Source of the DNA: Arachis hypogaea
Taxonomy: Eukaryota > Streptophyta > Magnoliopsida > Fabales > Fabaceae
Direction of reading: 5' to 3'
Length of the DNA stretch: 64,000 nt
Assembly: GCF_003086295.3 (NCBI RefSeq)
Contig: NC_092051.1
Location: 21,819,940 to 21,883,939 of the forward strand
The translations under genes were made by a program, and so were the position numbers. Shown here piece after piece: positions 1 through 11,838 of this stretch. Numbering within the stretch: position 1 is the stretch's first letter; each line of letters opens with the position of its first letter. The notes under the pieces were generated by a model, which saw nothing but the letters and a program-made list of their open reading frames with translations, searched no databases and was not told the origin of the DNA.

Positions 1-155
1 GCATGCCAGATAGACTCTGAGAAATCATATTGACTTGCTGAGTCAATATTTTGTTCTGAGCCAATATGGCATTCAGAGTATCAATCTCAAGAACTCCTTT
101 CTTCTGATTTGTCCCATTATTCACATGATTCCTTTTAGAAGTTTTATATGCTTTT
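1..155 (-). pseudogene. LTR-retrotransposon gag fragment
   Basis: Read on the minus strand, the first 120 bases give a run containing NGTNQKKGVLEIDTLNAIL and then AQNKILTQQVNMIS. This resembles the linker region of legume gypsy gag proteins, where 'LDTLNALLAQNK'-type text is common. The fragment runs off the left edge of the window and stops where LTR-like sequence of the opposite orientation begins near 160. It is therefore a rearranged piece rather than the gag of that LTR. The identification rests on a short stretch and is moderate at best. Confidence 0.4.
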
Positions 156-159
156 ATGT

Positions 160-754
160 TGTGCCTTCCAAGTGTTTGATAAAATTCTTGGGAGGATTTT
201 AAATTAGATTTTTATATTCTTGGCTTTGGTTGAGTAATTGGAGATTCTTGAGTTATCAAACTCCCTTGTTGACTGATAATTAAAATTTGCTAGTTGATTT
301 GGATCCCTCTAAAGCTAGTCTTTCCTTAGGAGTTGACTAGGACTTGAAGAATCAAATTGATTCATCCACTTGACTTTCCTTCACAGTTAGAGGTTAACTA
401 AGTGGTAGCAACGGACAATTCTCATCACAATTGATAAGGATAACTAGGATAAGACGTCTAGTTCTCATACCTTGCCAAGAGCTTTTCTAGTTATTAATTT
501 AATTTCTTGCCATTTTATTTCCTTGTTCCTTATTTCAAAAACCTAAAAAGATAAAATCCCATAACCAATTATAAGTACACTTCCCTGCAATTCCTTGAGA
601 GACGACCCGAGGTTTAAATACTTCGGCTTAATTTTATTGGGTTTGCTTTAGTGACAAACAAATTTTTGTATAAAAGGATTCTTTGTTGGTTTAGAAACTA
701 TACTAGCAACGAGAATTTATTGTGAATTCTTTACTAGAAAAAGTCCGTTCATCA
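160..754 (+). mobile_element. Partial LTR, homologous to the solo LTR at 12.8 kb
   Basis: From TGTGCCTTCCAAG near 160 to TTCATCA at 754 this matches, in inverted orientation, 12797-13385. Shared landmarks include GACGACCCGAGGTTT, GGTTTAGAAACTATAC and ATCAAACTCC. It ends in CA, immediately before integrase coding sequence. This suggests it is the 3' part of an LTR inserted into an older gypsy integrase gene. The 5' part of the LTR is missing and replaced by an opposite-strand gag fragment. The insertion's own TSD cannot be tested because the other side lies outside the window. Confidence 0.65.
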
Positions 755-1328
755 ACCCTCAAGCCAACGGACAAGCTGAAGCAGCAAACAAAGTAATATT
801 GGCTGGGTTGAAGTGCAGACTACAAGATGCAAAGGGAGCATGGGCAGACGAGCTTCCTCAAGTTTTGTGGGCATATCAGACAACTCTTCATTCAACAATA
901 GGGGAGTCACCTTTTCCGACTTGCTTATGGCATAGAAGCCATGATTCCTATAGAGATCGCTGAAAATCTCCAAGAGTTAGATTCTATGATGAAGTGATTA
1001 ATATCCAAGCATAAAAGAAAGAACTCGACCTCTTTTCAGAAGTCCGAGAATAAGCTCGGATTAAAGAAGAAGTATTGAAGTAAAAGATGGCCTTAAGGTA
1101 CAACCAGAAGGTAATCAAGAGAAGCTTTACCACAAACGACCTTATACTGATAAAAAATGACATCGGAGTTCAGAAGTCGAGAGAGAGAAAGCTGGCAGCA
1201 AATTGGAAAGGGCCTTACAAGGTCTCGAGGTCTTAGGAAACGGTTACTGTAAGGTGTCCGACTTAACAGGGAACAAGCTCCCATGGTCGTGGCATGCATG
1301 TAACTTAAAAAGGTATTATAGTTAGAAA
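755..1328 (+). pseudogene. Ty3-gypsy integrase C-terminal part, broken
   Basis: The plus-strand reading starts [16 protein letters not shown] and continues through [13 protein letters not shown], the usual end of the integrase catalytic core. It shifts frame near 918 ([16 protein letters not shown]) and later carries in-frame stops. It finishes with a reading like LALRYNQKV, ..GNGYCKVSDLTG.. and NLKRYYS, the typical gypsy pol C-terminus. The upstream core is absent because an LTR abuts it at 754. Two frame breaks and several stops make it non-functional. The text is of the Tat/Ogre-like type, the same class as the element at 11.5-20 kb. Confidence 0.75.
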
Positions 1329-2044
1329 AGCACACCTTGCTCCCTGGTGTACTCTTTTTTCTGACTTCATGATTTTCTCTCGAAAAAGGTTTTCCTGAAA
1401 GGGGTTTTAATGAGGCATCACAGTAAGGATTAGGGAATATAAGAAAATCTTGAGTACCAAACTTATGTCAAACCCTTTTTTATTATCCATAATAAGATAT
1501 TTCTTCTACCAGATCTTCCATTCTCAAATGCATTAATTTAAACTCAAAAAATGGCAAAAATCGTTGAGCGACCTATGTGGTTGGCAAGATGAAGTGACGA
1601 GGTACAAATAAATATAAAAAGTTATGTAAGCAGTTCGTAAACTAGCCTAAAAAATAAGTCAGACCAAAAATGAAATGTCAAAGTAACTTGGAAAAAGTCC
1701 GATTACACAAAGTCGAAACTTACAATGGAAAACATAATATTTGTATATGAAAAGTTTAGAAAGGACTGATCTACTTCACCGACATCATTTCGAACTTAGC
1801 GAAAAACAGCATCAAAAGTTGTCAAAATAAAATGTTTCAACTAAACAGCTATACAAACTAAGATATATTTCAAATGACGCAATCACTTATACCAAAAAAT
1901 CACTATTAAAGTAGTGAAGAAATATTTTTTTAACAAGATCATAAAGTTGTTCAAAACTACAACTAAGACAAAATAGAAATTGTTCAAGACAAAACTATTA
2001 TAAAGATTAAAAACACACAAGTCGGGCCATTCAAACTACAAAAG

Positions 2045-4000
2045 TTACAAAGGATTGAGTTGTTCTCCTGTGACAGCATCTTCGACTTGAGGGGGAGAGG
2101 TCGGGGCGTATTCAAATACTAGCACCGCGGAAATTGGATGATTTGGAGAAGGAAGGGGCTCACCATTAGATTGAGGATTGGGAATCTGAGAAGTCTGTCC
2201 GAGATGTGCCCCCAAGGTCTTCGGATCGGGTGCAGGGATGTCCTCCTTATCATCTGGAGCAGGGTCAATTTTTCCGTCCACCACTATATTGTCCGGGCTG
2301 ATGAGAGAGAGGTTCACCTTAGGAGTAATAACTCAGAACTTAGCTTTCAAGTTTTCAACCATTTTGTCCATACCCTCAGCCACAGACTCCTCAAGATCCG
2401 CATACCTGTCCTAAGCTTTAGTAACCGCATCAACCAAATCAAGCTTTTCGCCAAATACCTGGGTATATTCCTCGTCCTTCTTCTTCAAACCCTCCAATAT
2501 GGCCAGAGCAGCCTCCACTTGTTTGACTTTAGCCCGAGCTTTGCCAAGGTCAGATAGTAGTGCGTTTCTCTCTTCTTCAAAATCCTTCTTAGACTCCCTC
2601 AAAGAGGCCACTTCAACCTAAGAGGCAGCCAAGGAGCTACTAGTGGCATTAAGGGGAGTCTTCTCTAACTCTCTGGCCAAGGCTATGCAAATACCAGCCG
2701 TCCGAACTCCACCTCGAGTGAGGAGCTGACGGTGGCTTCTAATAATAACATCATCCATGCTGATATAACTATGAGGAAGGATGCGCTTTTTGCTCCAAGA
2801 AAGGTCGTCAAAGCCCTTCTCATATATACTCCCTGACTCCGAGGTTTGCGCCTCTTAGGATTCGGTTCAGCAATAGAGGGTGGAGGATGAGTTGCTTGTT
2901 TGGCCGAGCCTGGAAGAGGAGTAGATTGAGTGGTCAAGTCGGGAATAATCTTCAGAGAAGCTGACGCGCCCAAGTCCGACTTCAAGGGCGAGGACAGGTC
3001 GGCAGTTTCACTAGCTTCTTTTAATTGTATATTCTACGCAACAACGTTCTTCCTTCTGCAATGGAGCGTTTTCATGGAAGTTGACTTAGGAGCTATCCTT
3101 TCTGCAATACCCAAATAAAGGAACATTAGTCATCAATTCAATTTTACAAACAAAATTCATAAAAAGAAGAGAAAATTACCTAGCTCGGACTGAAGCTGGC
3201 TCCAGTTCCCTAAATGCCTCTTTGTGTCCAGATAAGGAGCTCGGCCTCAGAACTCCTGAAACACCCTGGCCACACTCTCTTCTACCTCGTCTAAGTCATC
3301 TAAGTTATACTTAACTATCACAAGGTTCATGTCCCAATACAAAGGAAAAATAGGCTCATCCTCATCATTCAGAAAAAAGGTCAGACACTTTCTACAGCTC
3401 GAACCTTAAAGAAATAATTTTTAAAATCGTAAAAGGACTCATAAAAAATAGCGAACATTTTCCTACCTTAAATAGTACAGAAAGAGAGCCAACCTTGCTT
3501 TTCAAAACTAAAAGGTTCGGTGAGCACGAAGAGGTAAAAGAAGACTTTAACAGAAAGTCAGACATCTAGTTTCCAACAAAGAAGTTGGTATATTTTTAAG
3601 AAGCCACAAGAATTGGGATGCAATTAGGGTGGAGGAGCAATGTTACAGAACTTAAGGACCTCGGATTCAAACTCAGAAAAAGGAAAAGTAACCCTTAACT
3701 TTGTGAAAAAACAATCATAGAAATATATGAAATATCGTTCCCACCTATCAAGTCGGGGGAAGCACACCCTCTCCTTAGAGTCAGCAACGACAATCCCATA
3801 GTTTCTCGCATCCTCTCGACTTAAACGTAGCATGTGATGTCTACGAAAGGTTTCGGCATATTTGTTATCTATCACATGGACAAGGGTAAGAATAGTTAAA
3901 TCTACCCATTTCAAGTCGGACGGGTCCTTAGACGACATGCTGTGAACTACTGAATGAGACATACACGCTATACCTACAATGCAACAAAACAAAAAACCAT
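2045..4000 (-). pseudogene. Antisense Transposase_28-like (PF04195) ORF of gypsy element 1
   Basis: Minus-strand pieces read, from 5' to 3': DLKWVDLTILTLV.., ERVCFPRLDRWERYFIYFYD and FFTKLRVTFPFSEFESEVL (about 3930-3625). Frame-shifted continuations follow (LHPNS.GFL, then FFYLFVLTEPFSFEKQGW), then a low-complexity Pro-rich stretch (2985-2800), and a coiled coil (2611-2411, MASLRESKKDFEEERNALL..). This is the layout of the 'putative gypsy-type transposon' protein family: a globular N-terminal domain and a coiled-coil tail. It lies downstream of integrase and on the opposite strand to it, as in the second gypsy copy. Several frameshifts and stops show it is decayed. Confidence 0.6.
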
Positions 4001-4737
4001 CATTACAAATCGGAAAAAACAAGGAAAGCAATTAGAAAGTCAGGTCAATTTCACATATTGACACTAACATCCCGGACGTAAAACAGAAGTAACACAAGCA
4101 TTCACAAAATTCAAAAGAGGTCAGGTTGACATTGCAAAACCCTCCTAGAGCACAAACAGTTATGCGATACCACTTACATATAGAAATGAAGTAATTTCTA
4201 TACAAAAATGGCATCATCTGGGGGCAATATAGAACCCCACGTTCAGAACCACAGCAATAGTAAAATCTTTTCAAACAGCCAAAATTAGATTTCCAAGAAC
4301 ACAACCAAAATCAGATTTTCAAGAACGCAAAGTCCCAAAGTCAAAGTGGCAATCACAAGCAACATTTTACAACTACCATTCATTCACACATGCATAAACC
4401 CAGAATACAAAAAATCAAGAAAAGATAGATAAAAGCACCAACCTTGAAGAAGTGTGAAAACAGAAGGGCATGTCAAAACTATAAAAACATGAACGGTCCT
4501 CTCCAAAAGTGCGAACAAAATCCTCTAAAAGTTTTAAGATGGATAAATCTTGAATGTTGGAACGAAGGGCAAGGAAGTGAAGGAAAGGAAGGAAAGGGAG
4601 CGAACATTTCAGAAACGAAAAAACGAAGAAAGAAGGAAAAATAAGGTATTAATAAGACATTGGAAGCAAAAATGTCATTTCATATCCCTCATTAATGACG
4701 TGCGCAAATACCAAGGTAACAGAAAAAATGGCGTGCG

Positions 4738-5334
4738 TGACCGTTACAAAAAATTGTAACGTTTTCAAAACACGCCAAGAACCCGACCTATTTCAAAAGG
4801 ACGGCCTACCTGACATACAGTCACAAATGCTTGAGCCCGACCTCATAAAAGCTCGGACTCAAGAAGGGTTAATGTTCATGCTCTGACCTAAAACAAAGGC
4901 AGGCTCAAAAAGGTTAAAGGCCTAACCCACAAAAGGGGGTCTCTTCTTCTCATACTCGACCTCATAGAGGTCGGACACGACAACATTATCTCAGTTTTAC
5001 TTATCTGAATGAGTAACTAACTCATAAGATATCTCCCATTTATCAAGAAGGAAAATTTTAACAACTTCCCAAGATATCCACCAATAAAGGTAGAACCACT
5101 CAAAAGGTGGTTATCTTTCTATTATAAATACACTAACATTCTCGGGTATATTCAGAACATAATCTACTAAAACCTACCTAAAGTTTTTGCTAACTTAAGT
5201 ATCAGAGTCTTTTGTAGGTATCATCCCCCATCTCTTCACGAGAAACACGAACAGCGGCACCTCGACATCAGCATAAGTCGGACGCTGCCTCAGAAAAAGT
5301 CTGAACCTCACATCTAGACTCAAATCACCGTTTC
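4738..5334 (+). mobile_element. 3' LTR of gypsy element 1
   Basis: A plus-strand LTR is suggested by a TATA box (TCTATTATAAATACACT near 5120) and a downstream R/U5-like region ending ACCGTTTCA at 5334. It also repeats CCGACCTC..GAGGTCGG words, typical of LTRs of legume Tat-type elements. Its left edge is uncertain and is placed at TGACCGTTAC. It would terminate the element whose integrase is at 755-1328. The matching 5' LTR lies outside the window, so the TSD (expected at 5335-5339) cannot be confirmed. Confidence 0.5.
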
Positions 5335-5683
5335 AGATAACTCCCAATCAAGTGTCATGTCAAAATTTTACTATTTTTTTTGAAAGAAAGAGCTCAACAC
5401 TTAAGTGGAGTAAGTAAGAGAAAGACAAGAACCATAAAAAACAAGCAACTCTTATGTCATCTCCGGCATAACCATTAACAACATGAGTTATTTACAACAC
5501 CACTCCGTAGCACAAGAACAAGATTGATCCACACAAACCCAATTCCATGTTGTCTTGTAGTGAAATATAACATCATTCCGTCGTAACCAAATAATCCATA
5601 TAACTAAGAAGAACCCAACTAGCCAATACTTGCACATCTTTTCTCATCGGCAGCTCTTTCAAAGTACTGGGGACAATCCACAC

Positions 5684-6037
5684 CTATCCAAACGCCAAGA
5701 TCCAAGCACACCACACCTGCCAAGAGTACTCACAAGTGATAAATAAATGTTGTATACTTATCATTCTGTTGCAGGATTCCAGTCTACTTAGCCGGTCCTT
5801 TGTATTGACCCGGCCTACCAATACAAACCAAGTGAACAACTCCACTCGAGGCGGAACAAACTCCCAACACGCTTTGTCACTTCCCCAGATACGAACAATA
5901 TCAACTTTAGTCACCAACTTCTTCTTTGTTTCTACCAAACCCAATATTTCCAACCTAAATTTACTTTTAGAATTCTTTATCATACTACCTTTTGCAGCAC
6001 CTCCCAACCCCCTTATATTCCAAGAAATTAAGATCAT
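5684..6037 (-). pseudogene. LINE ORF2 remnant: endonuclease start fused to zf-RVT end
   Basis: The frame opens MILISWNIRGLGG, the start of plant L1 apurinic endonucleases, and passes residues like LGLVETKKK. After about 54 residues it jumps directly to VPPRVELFTWFVLVGRVN, which belongs to the reverse-transcriptase zinc-binding domain (PF13966) near the end of ORF2. The fusion removes the rest of the endonuclease and the whole reverse transcriptase while keeping the frame open. It cannot encode an active enzyme. Confidence 0.75.
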
Positions 6038-6041
6038 TTAA

Positions 6042-8300
6042 CAAAATTATTACACACCTGTTTACGATTTTTTGGCCGGCTTCTTTGAAGTTTTTCTTTT
6101 TGATTATTCTGTCTTCGCTTCATAGCAATTGCTTCATTTTGCTCCTGCAAAATAGCCATAATATCCTCCTCATCACTGCACTGAGCGCCTGATTCTACAG
6201 CTAGTTTCCAAACCTCTTTGTTTCAGCCATCTCCTCTTCCCAACTCAGCCTCTGTTCCTCAGTGTCTAGCTTTCTACCACCATCCAAGCCATCCCCCATC
6301 TCTGAACCCGATTCTGCACCATTCTCGTGTTCTTCTTCTTGTCCGTTGCCATTACCTTGAGCCGATTCATCCATCAAGATTTTCCCCTTCTCCAGTCCCA
6401 AACCTGTCTCGCCTCAAAATTGCCGTTTCACCTCTAGTGCTTTGTAGTTTCTGATTATGTCATCAATAGTACCATGGCCCGCAGCACCTGCAATCCACGT
6501 CCTCCTCGTATCGTCCGAGTTACAGGAGGCCTATAGAGCATGTATTGCTTCTGTGTTCAAGCCCATCTCTTGCCTCATTTGCCGTCATTCTATCTCCTGG
6601 TTGGTGGCTTCCACGGCGGTGCTCATCCCTCCATCAAGCCCCCCAGCTGCGGCCCCCGTGCGCCCTCCTCCAACTCACGTTGCTGTCCACAGCCATCATC
6701 CATTCGGTTTTGCGACTCGACCCCTACGCCACTCATGCCTCTAGGCTCCGTACGCATCACAGCCACGGTCGATGTCTTCTTCCCTTGCCGGATTGGCATG
6801 GTAGAAGGCTCCCTTTACCTTCGACCCGAGGCGTCCGCATTCCTCCTCCCCCCTGTGCCACGTCCCAGCCTCTTCCCCACTCAACCTTAGAGGCGCCGCA
6901 CTCATAGCAACATGATTCAGGGGGATCAGCTCCTGTCGGGTCAACGTTGGAACCGGGTCAGACCCAACCCGATTGGGGAGTCCATCAGCAGACCTAGTCC
7001 AACGGGCCCTCTCCCTCACCCAACCATCATGTCCCTTAATAACCTTATTGGGCCTACTATCTCCCAGTCTATTATCATTCCTTGTATAAATATTTGTTTG
7101 GTAATCATATCGTTCTTCATAAATATAAGATACCGTATCCTCCGAATCAATCTCCTTATTAATTTCGTATGATCCCTGAGAATCCCCCTTCTCCTTTAAT
7201 GCCGCGTAGTTACCGTTCCCATAATGAGAAATTGAATTTTTGTGATTCCATTTGTTCAAATCTAGACATAAATTTACAAACCTGTCCTTATCTTGTTCAT
7301 CGTTCCTATGGTCCATAGTCATCAACACTACCACATGATCCTAAACAACCACCCTCCGTTCATCTCTATGATTCAATATGCCACTAATTCCTTCATGCTG
7401 CATCTCTTTTCCATTTACCATGTGCCTGTCTCTTGCCTCCTCTTTACTCTTTCGAAAGTATTTCTCCCGATACATCTCTCCATCCACTTCTCTTACAAGA
7501 ACGTCAAACCCACTTGCACCAATTATAATGTTCCTTGACCATGCATGTAGTGGAATTCCATAACACTCCAACCAAACTCTTCTAGACTTACTTTTCTCAG
7601 TCTCGTCCCATCTCTATATCATATAAAACAACTTTAATAAATTGTTCATTCTAAAAGTGTAAGCTTCTTCAGCACTAAGCACAATGTCAAATGTTACCAT
7701 TGCTTTATATGCCCCTAACTCCCTTACCTGTGTTACACATAGCTAGCCCCTATGAATCTTTTGTTGCAGTGAATTAAAATCAATCGCGGACTTCGTACCT
7801 CCGACAATACTTCTCTGCAGCCAGATGACATTCTCACTTGCTATCGGTACTTCCAATTTCTTTGTCCATCCGTAACTATTTGGATCTTTGACGGGTGCAT
7901 CTGACGGCTGCCTCACCACTTTCTCTTCAGCTACTTTCACATTCTTTGTTTGTGGATGGCTTCCTCCAGCATCATGACTGGTGATCACCTTCACTCTTTT
8001 GCGCTTCGTATTTTGCATCACAGTTCTCCTTCTATACTTCGCTTCTCCGACAAACAATTTTTTGCCTCTCAACACCAAACTATTTATATCTGCAACAGCC
8101 TTCAAAGTTCCTCCCTTTGTAGTGTATCATACAAAAACAAACAGGTAGATCTGATCATTTTTATTCTTTTGCGACAGATATATGTCGATGATTTTACCTG
8201 TCCATTTGAACATATTAAAAAATTCTCATTTTGCTATATTTTCCGACAAATTGTCAACGAAAAAAAAAAGAATCAAGCTCCAATCTTTAATACTCTTCTT
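6042..8300 (-). pseudogene. LINE ORF1 (RRM-type RNA-binding protein) remnant
   Basis: Minus-strand segments read AVADINSLVLRGKKLFVG (8105-8050), which fits the end of an RRM. Next comes a basic linker, then ECYGIPLHAWS (7571-7540), a very characteristic plant L1 ORF1 phrase, then a long polar region (7334-6741). Frames change between segments, so the ORF is broken. The opposite strand of this stretch is open in several frames only because of its base composition. Confidence 0.65.
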
Positions 8301-8536
8301 TATTCCAAACCTTAGGATCTTTACCATGTTTATTCCGTATAGTTATCTCCTTCTGTATTTTCCCACCTCAGATGTTCTCGATCCTTCTCTCGTACTCTCA
8401 TGATCACTTCTCACTTCAATGCATCCCTTACTTGAGATAGAATTGGTCTAGTACTGGTTTTTTAAATATGAGTCATATCACCAATTTTTATTCTAATAGG
8501 TTGTTGTATGCTTCAAAATTTTACTAATTAAATGAA

Positions 8537-8813
8537 GGGTTAAGTACTGAAATCGTCCCTAAGGTAAGTGGCGAAAATCAAATTCGTCCCCGACGTTTTT
8601 TTGCTATTAAAATCATCCCGAACGTTCAGAAACACTTTAAAATCATCCTTTCCCGAATTTTTGGACAAAAATACCCTTGACTATTAATAAAAATAAAAAT
8701 AAAAACCTACCCCCACCCTCACCCATCAGCATCTCTTCGCTTCTCTCTCCCCCCCCAACCCCCCAATTTCCCTTCCTCCTACACCCACCCCCAAATCCCA
8801 TCCCATCCCATCC

Positions 8814-8845
<32 letters not shown>

Positions 8846-9782
8846 GTTCCCACTCCCTCACCCCCATCACCGTCGCCCCCTCACCCCTTCACCGCCGCCG
8901 CCTCACCCCCTCACCGCCGTCGCCCCTGCGTCCAACCCGCCGCCGCCCCTGCGTCCAACCCGCCGCCGCTCCGCGTCCAACCCTCCTGCCGCACCGTGGG
9001 TCCAACCCCCCGCACCGCACTGCACCACCGCACCACCGCTTCTTCTTCTTCTTTTTCTTTTTCTTCTGTGAACTGAATTTGTTGAATCTGTGGACTGAAT
9101 TTTTTGTAAAATTTGTTGTGCATGTTTGAATTTTCTGTTGATGATGATGATGATGATGAACATGAAGAGAGGGGCATGAGAAAGGGGGTGGGGGGGAGGT
9201 ATTACAGTGAGGGAGTGGGTGAGGGGTAGGGGGTGAGGGAGTGGGTGAGGGGTAGGGGGTGAGGGATGGGGGTTACAGTGAAGGGGTGAAGGAGTGGGTG
9301 AGGGGGTGGAGGATTACAGTGAGGGGGTGAGGGAGTGGGTGAAGGGGAGGTGGTGAGAGGTAGGGGGTAAGGGGGTGGAGGGTTACAGTGAGAGGGTGTG
9401 GGAGTGGGTGAGGGGGTGGAGGATTACAGTGAGGGGGTGAGGTAGTGGGTGAGAGGTGGGGGATGAGGGGGTGGAGGGGGTGAGGGGTGGGGGTTTACGG
9501 TGAGGGAGTGGGTGAGGGGGGGCGGTGAGGGGTGGGGGGTTACCGGAGTGGGGTTAAGGTGTTTGTGTTTGTGTTTGTGTCTGTGGTGGTGGTGGTGGTG
9601 GTGGTGGGGTGATGAAGGTGAAGAGGAGAATGATGATGATGAGGGTATTTTGGTCCAAAAATTTGGGAAAGGATGATTTTAAAGTGTTTCTGAACGTTCG
9701 GGATGATTTTAATAGCAAAAAAACGTCGGAGACGAATTTGATTTTCGCCACTTACCTTAGGGACGATTTCAGTACTTAATCC
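8537..9782. mobile_element. Mutator-like TIR element with C-rich/G-rich interior
   Basis: Both ends carry an inverted repeat of about 150 bp beginning GGGTTAAGTACTGAAATCG (left) and GGATTAAGTACTGAAATCG (right, reverse strand). The 9-base word TTAAATGAA stands directly outside each end (8528-8536 and 9783-9791). A 9-bp TSD and long TIRs indicate a non-autonomous Mutator-like element. The interior has no credible gene: the plus strand is C-rich from 8705 to 9060 with a CAT microsatellite near 8815-8845, then strongly G-rich from 9180 to 9600. Confidence 0.85.
9180..9550. repeat. G-rich minisatellite (GGGGTGAGGGAGTGGGTG-like)
   Basis: Degenerate tandem copies of a 20-30 base unit such as GTGAGGGAGTGGGTGAGGGG, often linked by GGTTACAGTGA, fill about 370 bases. 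Many runs of three to seven G occur within short distances, so G-quadruplex formation on the plus strand is plausible. The stretch sits inside the Mutator-like element and is not coding. Confidence 0.8.
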
Positions 9783-9791
9783 TTAAATGAA

Positions 9792-11470
9792 CAATAACAA
9801 GAATAATAAGAAAACGACGTGATGATAGCATTTGAAAATAATTAAATTGAAATTTAGCTTGATAAAAACAAAACTACTAGAAAAACACGTTTCAAATGTT
9901 AAAGTATTATTTAGCCTAATTTCAATTCAAACTTCAACCGCTTTAATTTAATAACATAATTATCCTATCTTAATTCTTACGTGAAAATGGACAACAAAAA
10001 TATTATATTTTCTAACATTGAGGTCAGTGCTATTGTCCTAATTCCTAGTGCGCTTTCAGAATTTCATTTGGCAGGACTTTTTATATATTATTATCTTGGT
10101 TAACTATTAATTAAGACACTGCCACAACCTCTTCTCTTGTAGCTTCGTTTATAGCCATGTCTAATGCAAAGAACCAACAATTCCATAGAGCAAATATCAT
10201 AGACCATATATACTATGAAGAAGGAAGAAAATATATATGTCACATGAAAAATCCACCAATAACGGCACATTGCATTATCTTTGTGTATATTTTTTTTTTT
10301 TTTATATCTTTTCGTTTTTAATATTAAAAATAATAAATAAAAATAAAAACATTGTCTTTTATATAATTAAAAGAAGAATGATGCTATATAACCAAATTAT
10401 TTTAGTAACTAAATTCAACTAAATTAATATAATAGTTTAAAAATTGATAACAAAAAATTTTAATCAAGAAAAAGATGAAAAAGAAGAGGCATAAGAAGAA
10501 GAAAAAAAACTTGTTTAAACTTAATTATAACTTGTTTATCTAGTATTTTTCTAAAAAGATGTATAAAACATATATAGTATTAGACAAATAATCTTTTTTA
10601 GAATCAAATCATACTAAATTGTTCCATAATTTATTGATCTAACAAAAACTATTTACAAATAATTTGTATATGAATCACACATTTCTTTTGTCACTGTTAT
10701 TTTGTTATATTTTTTTTTAATTTTTTTTTCATCACACTTTTTTTTCTTCTTCTTCATCACATCTATTTGTATATTTTTTTTCTTCTCCTGTTTTTGGTTT
10801 TTTTTTCTTGAGAAAGTGAAAAAAAAATAAAAGAAGAAAAAGAATGAAGTGTTGGAGAAAAAATAAGATAGAAAATGCAAAATTTTTGTCCACAAATTTA
10901 TGTGTATTGTTTATATTTTTGTGTTGTTTCAAAAAATTGTGTTTGTTATAAAAAATTACAAACAATACTTAAATTTTAATTGCATATATAAAAATTATTT
11001 TGAATTGTATAATTTTTTTAGTTAAATAACAAAAAAAAAACACAAATTTTACTTGAAAACACTGAAATTTCAATTGCGTAATACATAAATTATTTTGAAT
11101 TATGTAAATCTTTTAATTAAATATTAAAAAAGAAAAAGACTTAAATTTTATGAAAAATACTAATTATTTTAGATTATGCATATCTTTTAGTTGACAAAAA
11201 AACACAAAAATTTTAGGTGAAAAACACAAGTTTTTCCTTCTTTTCTTTCTTTCTTTCTTCACAAATTATATTTATCAATATTATTACAAATATTCATCAT
11301 TAATAAAAAATTTGAATAAAATAAAAACCAAAATAAATTGAAAGAAAAGATGACATAGAAACAAAAAAAAGAGAAAAATAATGAGACTGAAATAAGCTAT
11401 TTATACAAAATACATTATGAAAATTAAAATATAAAATATACATTAAAAATAAAATAAATAACATATTTTT
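9792..11470. other. AT-rich intergenic stretch with degenerate repeats
   Basis: No gene is seen. There are many A and T homopolymers and simple (T)n(C) tracts. Between about 10960 and 11230 three degenerate copies of a roughly 100-base unit occur. They share text like ATTATTTTGAATT.TGTA, followed by CTTTTAGTT/ATTAAA and an A-run. Open frames here are Lys/Phe/Ile low-complexity artefacts. Confidence 0.6.
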
Positions 11471-11475
11471 ATTTT

Positions 11476-11838
11476 TGTGGAGGTTAATCAGTGTATAGTT
11501 CGTCCGTCGGTAAATATCTACAAGTTTTCTGTCGAGATGAGTTATACATTAGTAATGAGAGAATAAGAGGTGGGTACTTGCAAAAGGCACTCCGACACTC
11601 AAGTCAGTAAGTGAATAATAGGCTTTGTAAACTGTAATGATCTTAAGAATTTTCTTACCCTTTCCTTTATATCTAAAAATGAAGAGTAACGATTTTGTCT
11701 CCGAGTAATGACGTTTTAAACAAAGAGTAATAGCATATTTGACGTTTTGGTGCTTGTTTGAATGATAGTTATTGACAGCTGGTCTATAACATTCATGACT
11801 GAGTTATAACATATAACCGATGTATAACGGTCGTATCA
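11476..11838 (-). mobile_element. 3' LTR of gypsy element 2
   Basis: A 363-bp LTR on the minus strand, TGATACGACC... to ...CCTCCACA, with the TG..CA ends expected of LTRs. A TATA-like word (GATATAAAGG, minus strand, near 11675) is a candidate promoter. The 5' LTR at 19791-20038 aligns along 11590-11838. Confidence 0.8.

Larger units (their letters stand above)
5374..8512 (-). mobile_element. L1-type LINE insertion with 14-bp TSD, internally deleted
   Basis: The 14-base word TCAAAATTTTACTA occurs at 5360-5373 and again at 8513-8526, flanking a minus-strand LINE whose poly(A) appears as a T-run at 5374-5381. Read on the minus strand it has an RRM-bearing ORF1, the first residues of an APE-type endonuclease ORF2, and then the zinc-binding 3' end of ORF2. 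Most of the reverse transcriptase is missing. Its 3' UTR (ATGCCGGAGATGAC..) matches that of the LINE fragment at 27.7 kb, so both belong to one family. Confidence 0.8.

Noticed and set aside
6218..7538. Several overlapping plus-strand frames of 60-120 codons
   Set aside because: They are the complement of the LINE ORF1 remnant on the minus strand, which carries the recognisable RRM and ECYGIPLHAWS text.
8677..9129. 150-codon plus-strand open frame rich in Pro, Ile and Phe runs
   Set aside because: It is a translation of CAT, CCC and TTC simple repeats inside the Mutator-like element. No domain, start context or codon structure supports a gene.
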